Below, in pieces: positions 14,726-22,704 of a stretch of 45,845 nt of DNA. Position 1 is the first letter of the stretch. Each line of letters begins with the position of its first letter. The DNA comes from a virus: the IMG/VR virus record IMGVR_UViG_3300045999_010396, positions 1-45,845 of that record; one strand, given 5' to 3'. The notes under the pieces were generated by a model. It saw only the letters and a program-made list of their open reading frames with translations, had not been told where the DNA came from and ran no database searches. Both the position numbers and the translations under genes were made by a program.

Positions 14726-15394
14726 ATGAAAAAATTTATATTACCTTTAGTTATAGTAATTTTACTAATTTGGATTTTTGTAGATAAATGTAACAATACT
14801 GTAAATGTTGATTTTAAAAATACTCAAGATAGTTTAAATCATATTGTTGACTCTTTAAAAGAAGATAATCATCAAAAGGATTTACAAATAGGAGCTTTAG
14901 AACATCTTGATTATGATTTACAAAAACAATTAGATAAAAATAAAGCTAAAGTTATTGTTATAACTAAATGGATTGACTCATCTAAAGATAAAGTTGACAC
15001 ATACTCTGAAAAAGAACTTATTACTTCATTCAATACTCGCTATCCAGAAGATACAATTACAAATCCACTTCCATTAGCACAACCAGTACTAGTAAGCGCT
15101 GCTAAAGATTTAATTGAATTAGATGGTGCTAAACAAACATTAGTGGTGAAAGATAGTATTATAGCTTTAAATGAAGAAAGAATATTTGTTAAAGATAGTA
15201 TTATAACGAAGTTTGAAGAGAAAGACTCTAATAGTAAAATTGTAATTGCTGTACGTGAAAAACAAATTAAAGATTGGCAAGAACAATATAAGCAACTTCA
15301 ATTAGAAAATAAGAAACTTAAATTAAAAAATAAATTTACTAAGTTAGGTGCTGGTGTTGTAATTGGTAGTTTAGTATTTTTATTAGTAAAATAA
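14726..15394 (+). CDS. Two-TM coiled-coil membrane protein
   Basis: The 222-residue protein has an N-terminal hydrophobic segment (FILPLVIVILLIWIFV, about 4-19) and a C-terminal one (LGAGVVIGSLVFLLV, about 206-221). Between them is a long charged coiled coil of about 185 residues (residues 30-200). This hairpin-like topology could span or brace the envelope and recalls single-gene spanins, but no lipobox or partner gene is visible. A terminator follows, and the exported nuclease lies just beyond it. A late lysis role is one option; a membrane scaffold is another. Confidence 0.65.
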   Translation: MKKFILPLVIVILLIWIFVDKCNNTVNVDFKNTQDSLNHIVDSLKEDNHQKDLQIGALEHLDYDLQKQLDKNKAKVIVITKWIDSSKDKVDTYSEKELITSFNTRYPEDTITNPLPLAQPVLVSAAKDLIELDGAKQTLVVKDSIIALNEERIFVKDSIITKFEEKDSNSKIVIAVREKQIKDWQEQYKQLQLENKKLKLKNKFTKLGAGVVIGSLVFLLVK

Positions 15395-15415
15395 ACTCTT
15401 GCATGCCCCATACAT

Positions 15416-15444
15416 AGCCTGATCATTAAGGTCAGGCTTTTTTT
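15416..15444 (+). terminator. Rho-independent terminator
   Basis: AGCCTGATC pairs with GGTCAGGCT (one T-G wobble) around an ATTAA loop and is followed by a run of six or more T. It separates the membrane-protein gene from the nuclease gene. Confidence 0.85.
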
Positions 15445-15446
15445 AT

Positions 15447-15454
15447 ATATTTAT
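15447..15454 (+). promoter_or_regulatory. ATATTTAT motif just after a terminator
   Basis: This copy lies immediately after the terminator's T tract and five bases before the ATG at 15460. Its place directly after a terminator supports a promoter role. Confidence 0.48.
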
Positions 15455-15459
15455 ATACG

Positions 15460-16095
15460 ATGAAAAAGATTATTTGTTTATTAGTATTTTTAAATATTAA
15501 CATTTTTGCTATTGGGCAAGATACTATTGTTTTAAAACATACAAATTATACTTCACATTATTCTAAATCAAAAAAACATCCTGTGTTAGTTGAATGGTGG
15601 GAAACTAAAAAAAAAGTTAACTGCAAAAATCCACTACCCAGAACAGATAAATTTAAACCAGATCCTTTATTGCCAAAAGAAACTAATTTAATTAATGATT
15701 ATGTTGGAAGTGGATTTGATAGAGGACATATGATGCCAGCTAAATCAAACCAATGTCAAACTCAATTAATTTTAGATGAGTGTTTTTATTTTTCAAATAT
15801 AGCTCCTCAAACTCATAGACTAAATGCTGGTGATTGGAAATCATTAGAAATGTTAACAAGAAATTTAGCTTCTGAGTTTGACTCTGTACATGTTTGGGCT
15901 GGTAGTTTAGGAGTATTAAAAAATATGAGTAGTGTTATAGTACCAAAAGAATATTGGAAAGCAATTCATATTAAAAAAACAAATAGTTGGTTTTTCTTTT
16001 TATTTAAAAATGATGATTCTAAACCTGATGGTATTAATAATAATCAAGTTTCAAAAGAATATATTGAAAAAATAACAGGATTAAAATTTAATTAA
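15460..16095 (+). CDS. Secreted DNA/RNA non-specific endonuclease (NUC1 family)
   Basis: The 211-residue protein has a clear signal peptide (MKKIICLLVFLNINIFAIGQ) with likely cleavage near residues 19-20. The mature part carries the DRGHMMPA motif (D87-R-G-H90) of Serratia-type nucleases, with H90 as the general base. N122 and E130 follow in LNAGDWKSLE, at the same eight-residue spacing as Serratia N119/E127. S112-N-I-A-P-Q matches the other conserved block. The enzyme should cut DNA and RNA with Mg2+ in the periplasm or outside the cell. It could degrade competing or leaked DNA, or salvage nucleotides. Its stop overlaps the terminase start by one base, so it is translated with a packaging gene, which is unusual. 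Confidence 0.92.
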   Translation: MKKIICLLVFLNINIFAIGQDTIVLKHTNYTSHYSKSKKHPVLVEWWETKKKVNCKNPLPRTDKFKPDPLLPKETNLINDYVGSGFDRGHMMPAKSNQCQTQLILDECFYFSNIAPQTHRLNAGDWKSLEMLTRNLASEFDSVHVWAGSLGVLKNMSSVIVPKEYWKAIHIKKTNSWFFFLFKNDDSKPDGINNNQVSKEYIEKITGLKFN

Positions 16096-17687
16096 TGAAT
16101 GATCAACAACAAAATATTAAAGATATAATTAAACAGGAGTATGTTAAATGTGTCACAGATCCTGTTTATTTTATGAAAAAATATTATTGGATTCAACATC
16201 CACAACGTGGTCGAATTCAATTTAATTTATATCCATTTCAAGAAGGTGTATTACATCAATTTAAAAAGAATAGATATAGTATTGTAAATAAATCAAGACA
16301 GTTAGGTATATCAACACTAGTTTCAGCTTATTCATTATGGTTAATGTTATTTAACAAAGATAAAAATGTTCTTTGTATAGCTACTAAGCAGGAAACCGCT
16401 AAAAATATGGTAACTAAAGTAAAATTTGCTTATGATAATTTACCCAGTTGGCTTAAAATAAATGCCTTAGAAAATAATAAACTGAGTCTTAAATTAGCAA
16501 ATGGTTCTCAGATTAAAGCAATTGGAGCGACTGGTGATGCAGGTAGATCTGAAGCAGTATCCTTACTGTTATTAGATGAGGCTGCTTTTATTGAAGGTAT
16601 AGATGAGATATTTGCTTCCGCTCAACAAACTCTAGCTACAGGTGGTCAATGTATAGCTATTTCAACTCCATTTGGTACAGGTAATTGGTTCCATAGAACA
16701 TTTATTGGTGGTGAAGAAGGCAAAAATGGATTTATATCTATAAAATTACCTTGGACAGTACATCCAGAACGATCTCAAAAATGGAGAGATGAACAAGATG
16801 CTATTTTAGGAGTTAGAAACGCTGCTCAAGAATGTGATTGTGACTTTACAACTTCAGGTGATACAGTTATTGAACCAGATATTTTAAATTGGTATATCCA
16901 AACATATCAAGCGGATCCTATCTCAAAAGGGGGATTTGATGGTAATTTATGGCGTTGGGAATTTCCTGATTATACAAAACAATATATGGTTGTAGCTGAC
17001 GTAGCTAGAGGAGACGGTAAAGACTATTCAGCTTGTCATGTTATTGATATAGCTGAAGCAAAACAAGTAGAAGAATATAAAGGACAAGTTGGTACTCGTG
17101 ATTATGGACATATGCTTGTTTCAATAGCTACTGAATGGAATAATGCTTTATTAGTGATTGAAAATGCTAATATAGGTTGGGATACAATTCAAACAGTTAT
17201 TGAAAGAGGTTATCAAAATTTATACTACTCATCTAAATCAGATACAGCTAATATAACAATGGATAATTTCTTAAATAGAAATAATAGCAATTTAATACCA
17301 GGATTCACTAACTCACTTAAAACTAGACCACTTGTTGTAGCTAAATTAGAGGCTTATATGAGAGATCGAGCTTGTATTATACAATCACGTCGATCATTAG
17401 AAGAATTAAGAACATTTGTTTGGAAAAATGGTAAAGCTCAAGCTAATGATGGTTATAATGATGATCTTGTGATGGCTTTTGGTATTGGAATGTTTTTACG
17501 TGATACAGCTTTAAAATTTTCTCAAACAGGTATGGACTTAACTCGAGCTTCACTTGGAGGCATAGGAAAAGTTTCATATACTTCAGGGCCAAGCGGTTTT
17601 TACTCACCTCATAGTCCACAACAAAATAATCCTTGGCAAATGGATAATGGAAGAGGCGAAGTGGAAGACATCAGTTGGTTGGTTTAG
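16095..17687 (+). CDS. gp17: Terminase large subunit (gp17-like)
   Basis: The 530-residue protein is the DNA-packaging motor. The ATPase domain has a Walker A-type SRQLGIST at 67-74 and Walker B LLLLDE at 157-162 with the catalytic Glu, and the coupling region follows (AISTPFGTGNWFH). The RNase H-like nuclease domain has acidic residues D302 (VVADVARGDGKD), E356 (LVIENANIGWD) and D456/D457 (GYNDDLVMAFG). The order and length fit the T4 gp17 family. The start is the ATG that shares a base with the previous stop (TAATG). The Gly/Pro/Ser-rich C-terminal tail is expected to contact the portal. No small terminase subunit is recognised in the window. Confidence 0.95.
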   Translation: MNDQQQNIKDIIKQEYVKCVTDPVYFMKKYYWIQHPQRGRIQFNLYPFQEGVLHQFKKNRYSIVNKSRQLGISTLVSAYSLWLMLFNKDKNVLCIATKQETAKNMVTKVKFAYDNLPSWLKINALENNKLSLKLANGSQIKAIGATGDAGRSEAVSLLLLDEAAFIEGIDEIFASAQQTLATGGQCIAISTPFGTGNWFHRTFIGGEEGKNGFISIKLPWTVHPERSQKWRDEQDAILGVRNAAQECDCDFTTSGDTVIEPDILNWYIQTYQADPISKGGFDGNLWRWEFPDYTKQYMVVADVARGDGKDYSACHVIDIAEAKQVEEYKGQVGTRDYGHMLVSIATEWNNALLVIENANIGWDTIQTVIERGYQNLYYSSKSDTANITMDNFLNRNNSNLIPGFTNSLKTRPLVVAKLEAYMRDRACIIQSRRSLEELRTFVWKNGKAQANDGYNDDLVMAFGIGMFLRDTALKFSQTGMDLTRASLGGIGKVSYTSGPSGFYSPHSPQQNNPWQMDNGRGEVEDISWLV

Positions 17688-17691
17688 ATAA

Positions 17692-17699
17692 ATATTTAT
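17692..17699 (+). promoter_or_regulatory. ATATTTAT motif upstream of the portal gene
   Basis: A copy of the recurrent octamer lies four bases after the terminase stop and 18 bases before the ATG at 17718. Confidence 0.45.
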
Positions 17700-17717
17700 A
17701 ACATATACTAAGATATT

Positions 17718-19607
17718 ATGGGATTATTTGACAATCTAAAAAGATTATTCTCCTCAGACGTTGTAATTCGTAACGTGGGTGGTGATGAGTTGAGAGTAAT
17801 AGATACAGATCGTATACAATCATTAGGTACTTTACAAACTAATGCTCTTGTAGACCGATTCACTAAAATTTATACAACATCTGGAGCTGGAATTTACAAT
17901 GTTAATAATGTTTACAATTATCAAACATTAAGAGTACAGCTTTACACTGACTATGAATCAATGGACACTGACGCTATTGTAGCTTCAGCACTTGATATCA
18001 TAGCTGATGAATGTACTTTAAAAAATGAACATGGAGAAATGCTTCATATTCGTTCAGCTGATGAAAATATTCAACGTATTTTATACAATTTATTTTATGA
18101 TGTATTAAATATTGAATTTAATTTATGGAGCTGGGCTCGTAATATGTGTAAGTATGGCGATTTTTATCTTAAATTAGAAATAGCTGAGAAATTTGGTGTA
18201 TATAATGTAATACCATTCTCAGCTTACTCAATTATTAGAGAAGAAGGTACTAATCCTAAAAATCCTACTTATGTAAGATTTAAATATGATCCAACTTCAG
18301 TGTCTGGTATAACAACTCCTCAAACACAATACGCTTTAGGTACAGCCACATCAGATATTTACTTTGAAAACTATGAAATGGCTCACTTTAGATTAATAAG
18401 TGATGTTAACTATTTACCTTATGGTAGAAGTTATTTAGAGCCAGGTCGTAAAATATTCAAACAAATGATATTAATGGAGGATGCGATGTTAATTCATCGT
18501 ATTGTTCGCGCTCCTGAAAAACGTATTTTCTATATGAATGTAGGTGCAATTCCTCCAAATGAGGTTGAAGCATTTATGCAAAAAACAGTACAAAAACTTA
18601 AAAAAGTACCTTATATAGATCCTCAAACTGGTCAATATAATTTGAAGTTCAATATGATGAACATGATGGAAGACTTTTACATACCTGTAAGAGGAAATGA
18701 CCAATCAACTCGTATTGATACAGCTAAAGGTTTAGAATATAATGGTATTGAAGACGTAGCTTACTTAAGAGATAAATTATTTGCAGCTCTTAAGATACCT
18801 AAAGCATTTATGGGCTATGAGAAAGACTTAACTGGCAAAGCTACATTAGCAGCTGAGGATATTCGTTTTGCTCGTACAATAGAACGTATCCAAAGAATAT
18901 TACTATCAGAATTAACTAAAATAGCGTTAGTACATTTATATTCTCAAGGATATGATGGTGAGCAGTTAACAAATTTTGAATTATCATTGACTACACCTTC
19001 AATCATTTATGATCAAGAGCGTGTTAATTTAATGAAAGAAAAAGTTGAGTTAGCAGCTAACATCATGGAAAATAGTTTATTACCAACTGAGTGGATTTAT
19101 GATAACTTATTCCATTTTAGTGAGGATCAATATGATGAGTATCGTGACTTAATTATTGAAGATAAAAAACGTAAATTTAGATTAACCCAAATTGAAACTG
19201 AAGGTAACGATCCAGATGAAACAGGCCAGGTATATGGTACACCACACCAATTAGCAGCGGCTTATGGTAAAGGTAGAAAAGATGGAGCTGTACCAACTGG
19301 ATATAATGAAAAAGATCCAAATGAACCTGTACATTTAGTCGGCCGCCCTGAAAAATCTGTATCAAATATTGATCGTCAAGATAATCCATTTGGTAAAGAT
19401 CGTATTGGAGTTAAAACATATAGTGCAGCTGGTGCTGATCAAGAAGATAGTTTAGCGAAAACTCAATGGAAAGGTGGATCTCCATTAGCTATGGAAACAT
19501 ATCTTAAAAATAAAGAAATGTTTAATGGTATACCTGTAAATCGCCGTACAACTTTATATGAAAGTGATTTATTGGATGAGAATAACATCCGTGATGAGAT
19601 TAAATAA
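17718..19607 (+). CDS. gp20: Portal protein (gp20-like)
   Basis: The 629-residue protein matches the T4 gp20 family in several blocks: DTDAIVASALDIIADECTLK near residues 80-100; IVRAPEKRIFYMNVGAIP from residue 262; NMMNMMEDFYIPVRGND; and GIEDVAYLRDKLFAALKIPK, in the usual order. The portal forms a dodecameric ring at one capsid vertex, nucleates prohead assembly and docks the terminase. It is longer than T4 gp20 (about 520 residues). The extra is mostly a C-terminal tail rich in Gly, Asp and Lys (GNDPDETGQVYGTPHQLAAA onward), of unknown role. Confidence 0.94.
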   Translation: MGLFDNLKRLFSSDVVIRNVGGDELRVIDTDRIQSLGTLQTNALVDRFTKIYTTSGAGIYNVNNVYNYQTLRVQLYTDYESMDTDAIVASALDIIADECTLKNEHGEMLHIRSADENIQRILYNLFYDVLNIEFNLWSWARNMCKYGDFYLKLEIAEKFGVYNVIPFSAYSIIREEGTNPKNPTYVRFKYDPTSVSGITTPQTQYALGTATSDIYFENYEMAHFRLISDVNYLPYGRSYLEPGRKIFKQMILMEDAMLIHRIVRAPEKRIFYMNVGAIPPNEVEAFMQKTVQKLKKVPYIDPQTGQYNLKFNMMNMMEDFYIPVRGNDQSTRIDTAKGLEYNGIEDVAYLRDKLFAALKIPKAFMGYEKDLTGKATLAAEDIRFARTIERIQRILLSELTKIALVHLYSQGYDGEQLTNFELSLTTPSIIYDQERVNLMKEKVELAANIMENSLLPTEWIYDNLFHFSEDQYDEYRDLIIEDKKRKFRLTQIETEGNDPDETGQVYGTPHQLAAAYGKGRKDGAVPTGYNEKDPNEPVHLVGRPEKSVSNIDRQDNPFGKDRIGVKTYSAAGADQEDSLAKTQWKGGSPLAMETYLKNKEMFNGIPVNRRTTLYESDLLDENNIRDEIK

Positions 19608-19612
19608 TCTAT

Positions 19613-19620
19613 ATATTTAT
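19613..19620 (+). promoter_or_regulatory. ATATTTAT motif
   Basis: A copy of the recurrent octamer lies five bases after the portal stop and 23 bases before the ATG at 19644. Confidence 0.42.
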
Positions 19621-19643
19621 AAGTAGTATCATTATACTAAACT

Positions 19644-20498
19644 ATGCGTATAAAACATAATAAATTTCGCAACACTGGTGTATTATTTGAGCTATTAGTG
19701 CGTCAAATCGCATCAGACACATTAGCGAACATAGACTCTAAAGCTGTAAGAATTGTAAAAAAATTCTACCATAATAGTGAGTTAGCAAAAGAACATAAAC
19801 TTTATCATACTATTTTAACAGCTCCACGTTTAAGTGAAGGTAAAGCTGAAGTATTAATTAATACAACAACTGATTTAGCTAAGAAATTAAACAAAGAACA
19901 ATTACTTAAAGAAAAATATAACTTAATCAAAGAGATTAAGAAACATTATAATCTTGAAAGTTTTTTTAAATCTAAAGTTAATAATTACAAAACATTAGCC
20001 GCCGCTTATACATTATTTGAATCAGCTATGGAAAGTAAGTTTGTTGAGCCTAAACAATTAGTGCTTAATAAACTCACCATCATGGAACATATCACTAAAA
20101 AACAATTAGTTGAGAATAAAGAGTCAGAGGTTGAGCAAATATTAGCTAAAGAAGATAAGAATGTACGTATCTTAGCTTACAGAATGTTAATTGAGAAATT
20201 TAATAGTAAATATTCAACGTTAAGTGAGCGTCAAAAATCTGTGCTTAAAGAATTTATTAACAATATTTCTAATCCTGAACATCTTAAAACTTATATTAAC
20301 GAGAACTTTAATAAAGTTAAAATTGAATTAACTGATTTAGTTAAACAAGTTAATGATAAAACAACTGAAATCAAGTTAAACGAAGTTATAAGTTTAATTA
20401 AACCAATATCTACTAAATCGTCTGTAAAAGATGAACATTTAGTATCATTACTTCAATATCAGCAATTAGCTGAAGAAATTAAAAAAGTAAATGGATAA
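19644..20498 (+). CDS. Conserved helical protein downstream of portal
   Basis: The 284-residue protein is almost entirely helical and basic. The start, MRIKHNKFRNTGVLFELLVR, is a pattern I recall from hypothetical proteins beside the portal gene in T4-like phages. In T4, the position between gene 20 and gene 21 holds the small core proteins gp67 and gp68, so a prohead-core or assembly role is the simplest guess. No catalytic motif is visible. The next gene starts eight bases before this one ends. Confidence 0.66.
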   Translation: MRIKHNKFRNTGVLFELLVRQIASDTLANIDSKAVRIVKKFYHNSELAKEHKLYHTILTAPRLSEGKAEVLINTTTDLAKKLNKEQLLKEKYNLIKEIKKHYNLESFFKSKVNNYKTLAAAYTLFESAMESKFVEPKQLVLNKLTIMEHITKKQLVENKESEVEQILAKEDKNVRILAYRMLIEKFNSKYSTLSERQKSVLKEFINNISNPEHLKTYINENFNKVKIELTDLVKQVNDKTTEIKLNEVISLIKPISTKSSVKDEHLVSLLQYQQLAEEIKKVNG

Positions 20499-21285
20499 GA
20501 AATTAAAATTAAAAACTGAGTTACTTAAAAAGCTTAAACAAGAAACAACTGGTACTGGTACTGGAGCTTCTGTAACTCCAGGTATTGGTGCGGGTGTAGC
20601 TGCTAAATATGCTTTTGGTAAAACAAACAATTCAAAACCAACTGGTTGGAAAAATGCTCCATCAATTGCTAACCGCCCATCAGATGCTATAAAATATAAA
20701 GAATTATGGGAAGGTGAATTAAAGATAGATGATATTCGTAGCTTTAACTATAATATTAGTAAAGTAAGAGAGGCTATTAGACAAATGAGAGATGAAAATA
20801 GTGAAGAGTTATACAAAGATCTTGAATCATTAAGATTTGGAACAGACTTAATGTCAGTTATAAATATTCTTGATAAGTTAAAATTAAAGATTGACAAGAA
20901 TCCAAAATTAGATAAAATAACTATGGCTGATGCTTTAAAAGCAATAGAAGATATCAGAATGGAGTATAAACCTGAGGAGCAAGATGATGATGAAGATAAA
21001 TTTGATTGGTATACTAATAAAAACTTAGAAGAATTACAAGAAGGATACGCTCAGTTTAGAAATGAAACAAAAACACGTTCTAAACCAGATCAATTCCATC
21101 AAGCAGTTAAACAAGTAAAAAAGAAAATGAACGAAATCAATCGTATATTTGAATATGTTGATCGTTTAAAGGGTGAGTTAAGTGAGGGTGAAGACTTAAA
21201 ATATAAAAAATACACTGAAAATGCTTTCGCTCAAATTAAAGAAAGTGCAAAACAATTATTTTTAAAATCTACAAAATTAAAATAA
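20491..21285 (+). CDS. Prohead-region protein with TGTGxxxTPGxG motif
   Basis: The 264-residue protein begins with a short basic helix (LKLKTELLKKLKQE), then TGTGTGASVTPGIGAGVAAK. A similar motif, QTGTGGTFTPGTGEQW, follows the predicted cleavage site of the major capsid protein. The remaining 200 residues are helical, charged and unrecognised (KVREAIRQMRDENSEEL, FEYVDRLKGELSEGE). Its position between portal and protease suggests a prohead component. The Glu before the TTGTG segment is not in a classical I/L-x-E context. Confidence 0.64.
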   Translation: MDKKLKLKTELLKKLKQETTGTGTGASVTPGIGAGVAAKYAFGKTNNSKPTGWKNAPSIANRPSDAIKYKELWEGELKIDDIRSFNYNISKVREAIRQMRDENSEELYKDLESLRFGTDLMSVINILDKLKLKIDKNPKLDKITMADALKAIEDIRMEYKPEEQDDDEDKFDWYTNKNLEELQEGYAQFRNETKTRSKPDQFHQAVKQVKKKMNEINRIFEYVDRLKGELSEGEDLKYKKYTENAFAQIKESAKQLFLKSTKLK

Positions 21286-21286
21286 A

Positions 21287-22555
21287 ATGGCAGATAATTT
21301 TGACATGAAAAAATTCCTAGTTGAAAATAAATTAGGAGCTTATTCTAAATTAAAAGAAGATGTAAATAATGAACCTGTAGAAGAAGCAAGTAAAAATGAT
21401 TATGATAGTTTAATGTCAAAGCTATTTGCTATTCAAAAGAAATACGGATATAAAAAAGCTAGACCTGATCAGGAAGAATATGAGAATGTAAGAATTACAC
21501 CATCCGTGGAAAGAGTAGGTAGTAAAATTATTAAAGATGGTGGAATTTCAGTTTCTATTGAAAGTAAAGTAAGTAAAGCTGCTTTCACTGACATTAAAAA
21601 TTTACTTCAAACAAAATTTTCTGATTGGAAAATAGATCCTCAAAGTGTTACTAAAGATGATGATTTTGATACTGATTCTAAGAATGTATTATTCTTTGAT
21701 ATAGTGAAAAATAAATCTGTTAAAGAAGATTACGCTGGAGCTGAAGAAGAAAAAATGATGGATTTCTTAGCTGAAAAACCAGTAAAAGAAGTAAAGCGTT
21801 TAAGACCAAAAGAATATTATCAAATTCTAGATAATGGAACAGGTGAATGGAATGACGGTTTTAAATATATAGGAGACATTGATGGTGGATCTACAGTAGG
21901 AGAAATAGGTGATCATATGTTCATGGCTCCTACAGGTCCTGATGCTTTTATATTTGTAAATATATCTGACGCTGATTTAGATACTATGGTTAGATATGAT
22001 ATGAATGAAAATAAAAAACCAGTAGAAGAAGCAGGTCAAGGTACTCTTATGACTGTTGATAGAATTGAAGAAATTGTTAATAATTTAGCTCGTAATATTT
22101 CAACTAACTCAAATATTTCAACACAAGAAAAACTTGGTTTAGTACAAGCTCTTAAAGAATTAAAAGACTTAGTTGAAGATTTAGGTGCTGATGTTGAAAT
22201 GGGTATGGATGAGACTAAAAAAGAAAAACTATCTAAACTAAATGAAAACTTAACACCTTTACATAAACAACTAATTAAAAATATTGTTGATAACTACTTT
22301 GATGGTGGTATTGATGCTGATCCAGCTATGGAAAGAATTGAAAGAATATTAAATGATGATTTAAGTTGGGAAGAACTTGATAGTGAAGATCTTCAAGATC
22401 TTAAAGAAGAATCTGTTCGTATGTTTAAATCAGATAATCCAGAGGGTGATAAATTAGTATTAGGTTTTCTTAAAAGAATAGCTAAAGACTTTAACTATCC
22501 AGTATCTCAAGCAGCTATGTTTGTTAAAGAAAGAATTAAAAAATTAGGATATTAA
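21287..22555 (+). CDS. Internal head/core protein candidate with MADNFD leader
   Basis: The 422-residue protein begins MADNFDMKKFLVENKLGAYS, matching the start of the gene at 13745. L11-V12-E13 fits a gp21-type site. After an acidic linker, residues 40-140 form an alpha/beta domain (LMSKLFAIQKKYGYKKARPD, SVSIESKVSKAAF). A second module near 165-240 has the GTGEWNDGFKYIGDIDGG and GDHMFMAPTGPDAFIFV stretches. The C-terminus is helical, including NIVDNYFDGGIDADPAMERI and VSQAAMFVKERIKKLGY. Several LxE sites in linkers (KPVEEA, VKED) may also be cut. It lies between the portal and protease genes, as T4 core genes do. Function unknown. Confidence 0.66.
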   Translation: MADNFDMKKFLVENKLGAYSKLKEDVNNEPVEEASKNDYDSLMSKLFAIQKKYGYKKARPDQEEYENVRITPSVERVGSKIIKDGGISVSIESKVSKAAFTDIKNLLQTKFSDWKIDPQSVTKDDDFDTDSKNVLFFDIVKNKSVKEDYAGAEEEKMMDFLAEKPVKEVKRLRPKEYYQILDNGTGEWNDGFKYIGDIDGGSTVGEIGDHMFMAPTGPDAFIFVNISDADLDTMVRYDMNENKKPVEEAGQGTLMTVDRIEEIVNNLARNISTNSNISTQEKLGLVQALKELKDLVEDLGADVEMGMDETKKEKLSKLNENLTPLHKQLIKNIVDNYFDGGIDADPAMERIERILNDDLSWEELDSEDLQDLKEESVRMFKSDNPEGDKLVLGFLKRIAKDFNYPVSQAAMFVKERIKKLGY

Positions 22556-22564
22556 AATTAAAAT

Positions 22565-22693
22565 ATGGCAAAAGCAAAAGGATCAAGTGGATCAGCTAAA
22601 GTTACATTTGGTAAAAGAAAAAAAGGAAAAGCACAAAAATCATTTAATAAACATGATCGTTCTGAAAAAAATTATCGTGGACAAGGCCGTTAA
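22565..22693 (+). CDS. 42-aa basic protein in the prohead gene block
   Basis: This short ORF encodes a protein rich in Lys, Arg, Ser and Gly: MAKAKGSSGSAKVTFGKRKK, then GKAQKSFNKHDRSEKN and YRGQGR. It begins nine bases after the previous stop, and the next gene's motif starts at its own stop codon, so it fills the gap exactly. I recall very similar mini-proteins at the same place in other T4-like phages of this kind. Its charge suits DNA or scaffold contact, analogous to the tiny T4 core proteins (inference). Confidence 0.68.
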   Translation: MAKAKGSSGSAKVTFGKRKKGKAQKSFNKHDRSEKNYRGQGR

Positions 22694-22700
22694 TATTTAT
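22693..22700 (+). promoter_or_regulatory. ATATTTAT motif
   Basis: This copy starts at the last base of the 42-aa gene's stop codon and ends four bases before the ATG at 22705. Confidence 0.35.
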
Positions 22701-22704
22701 TAGT

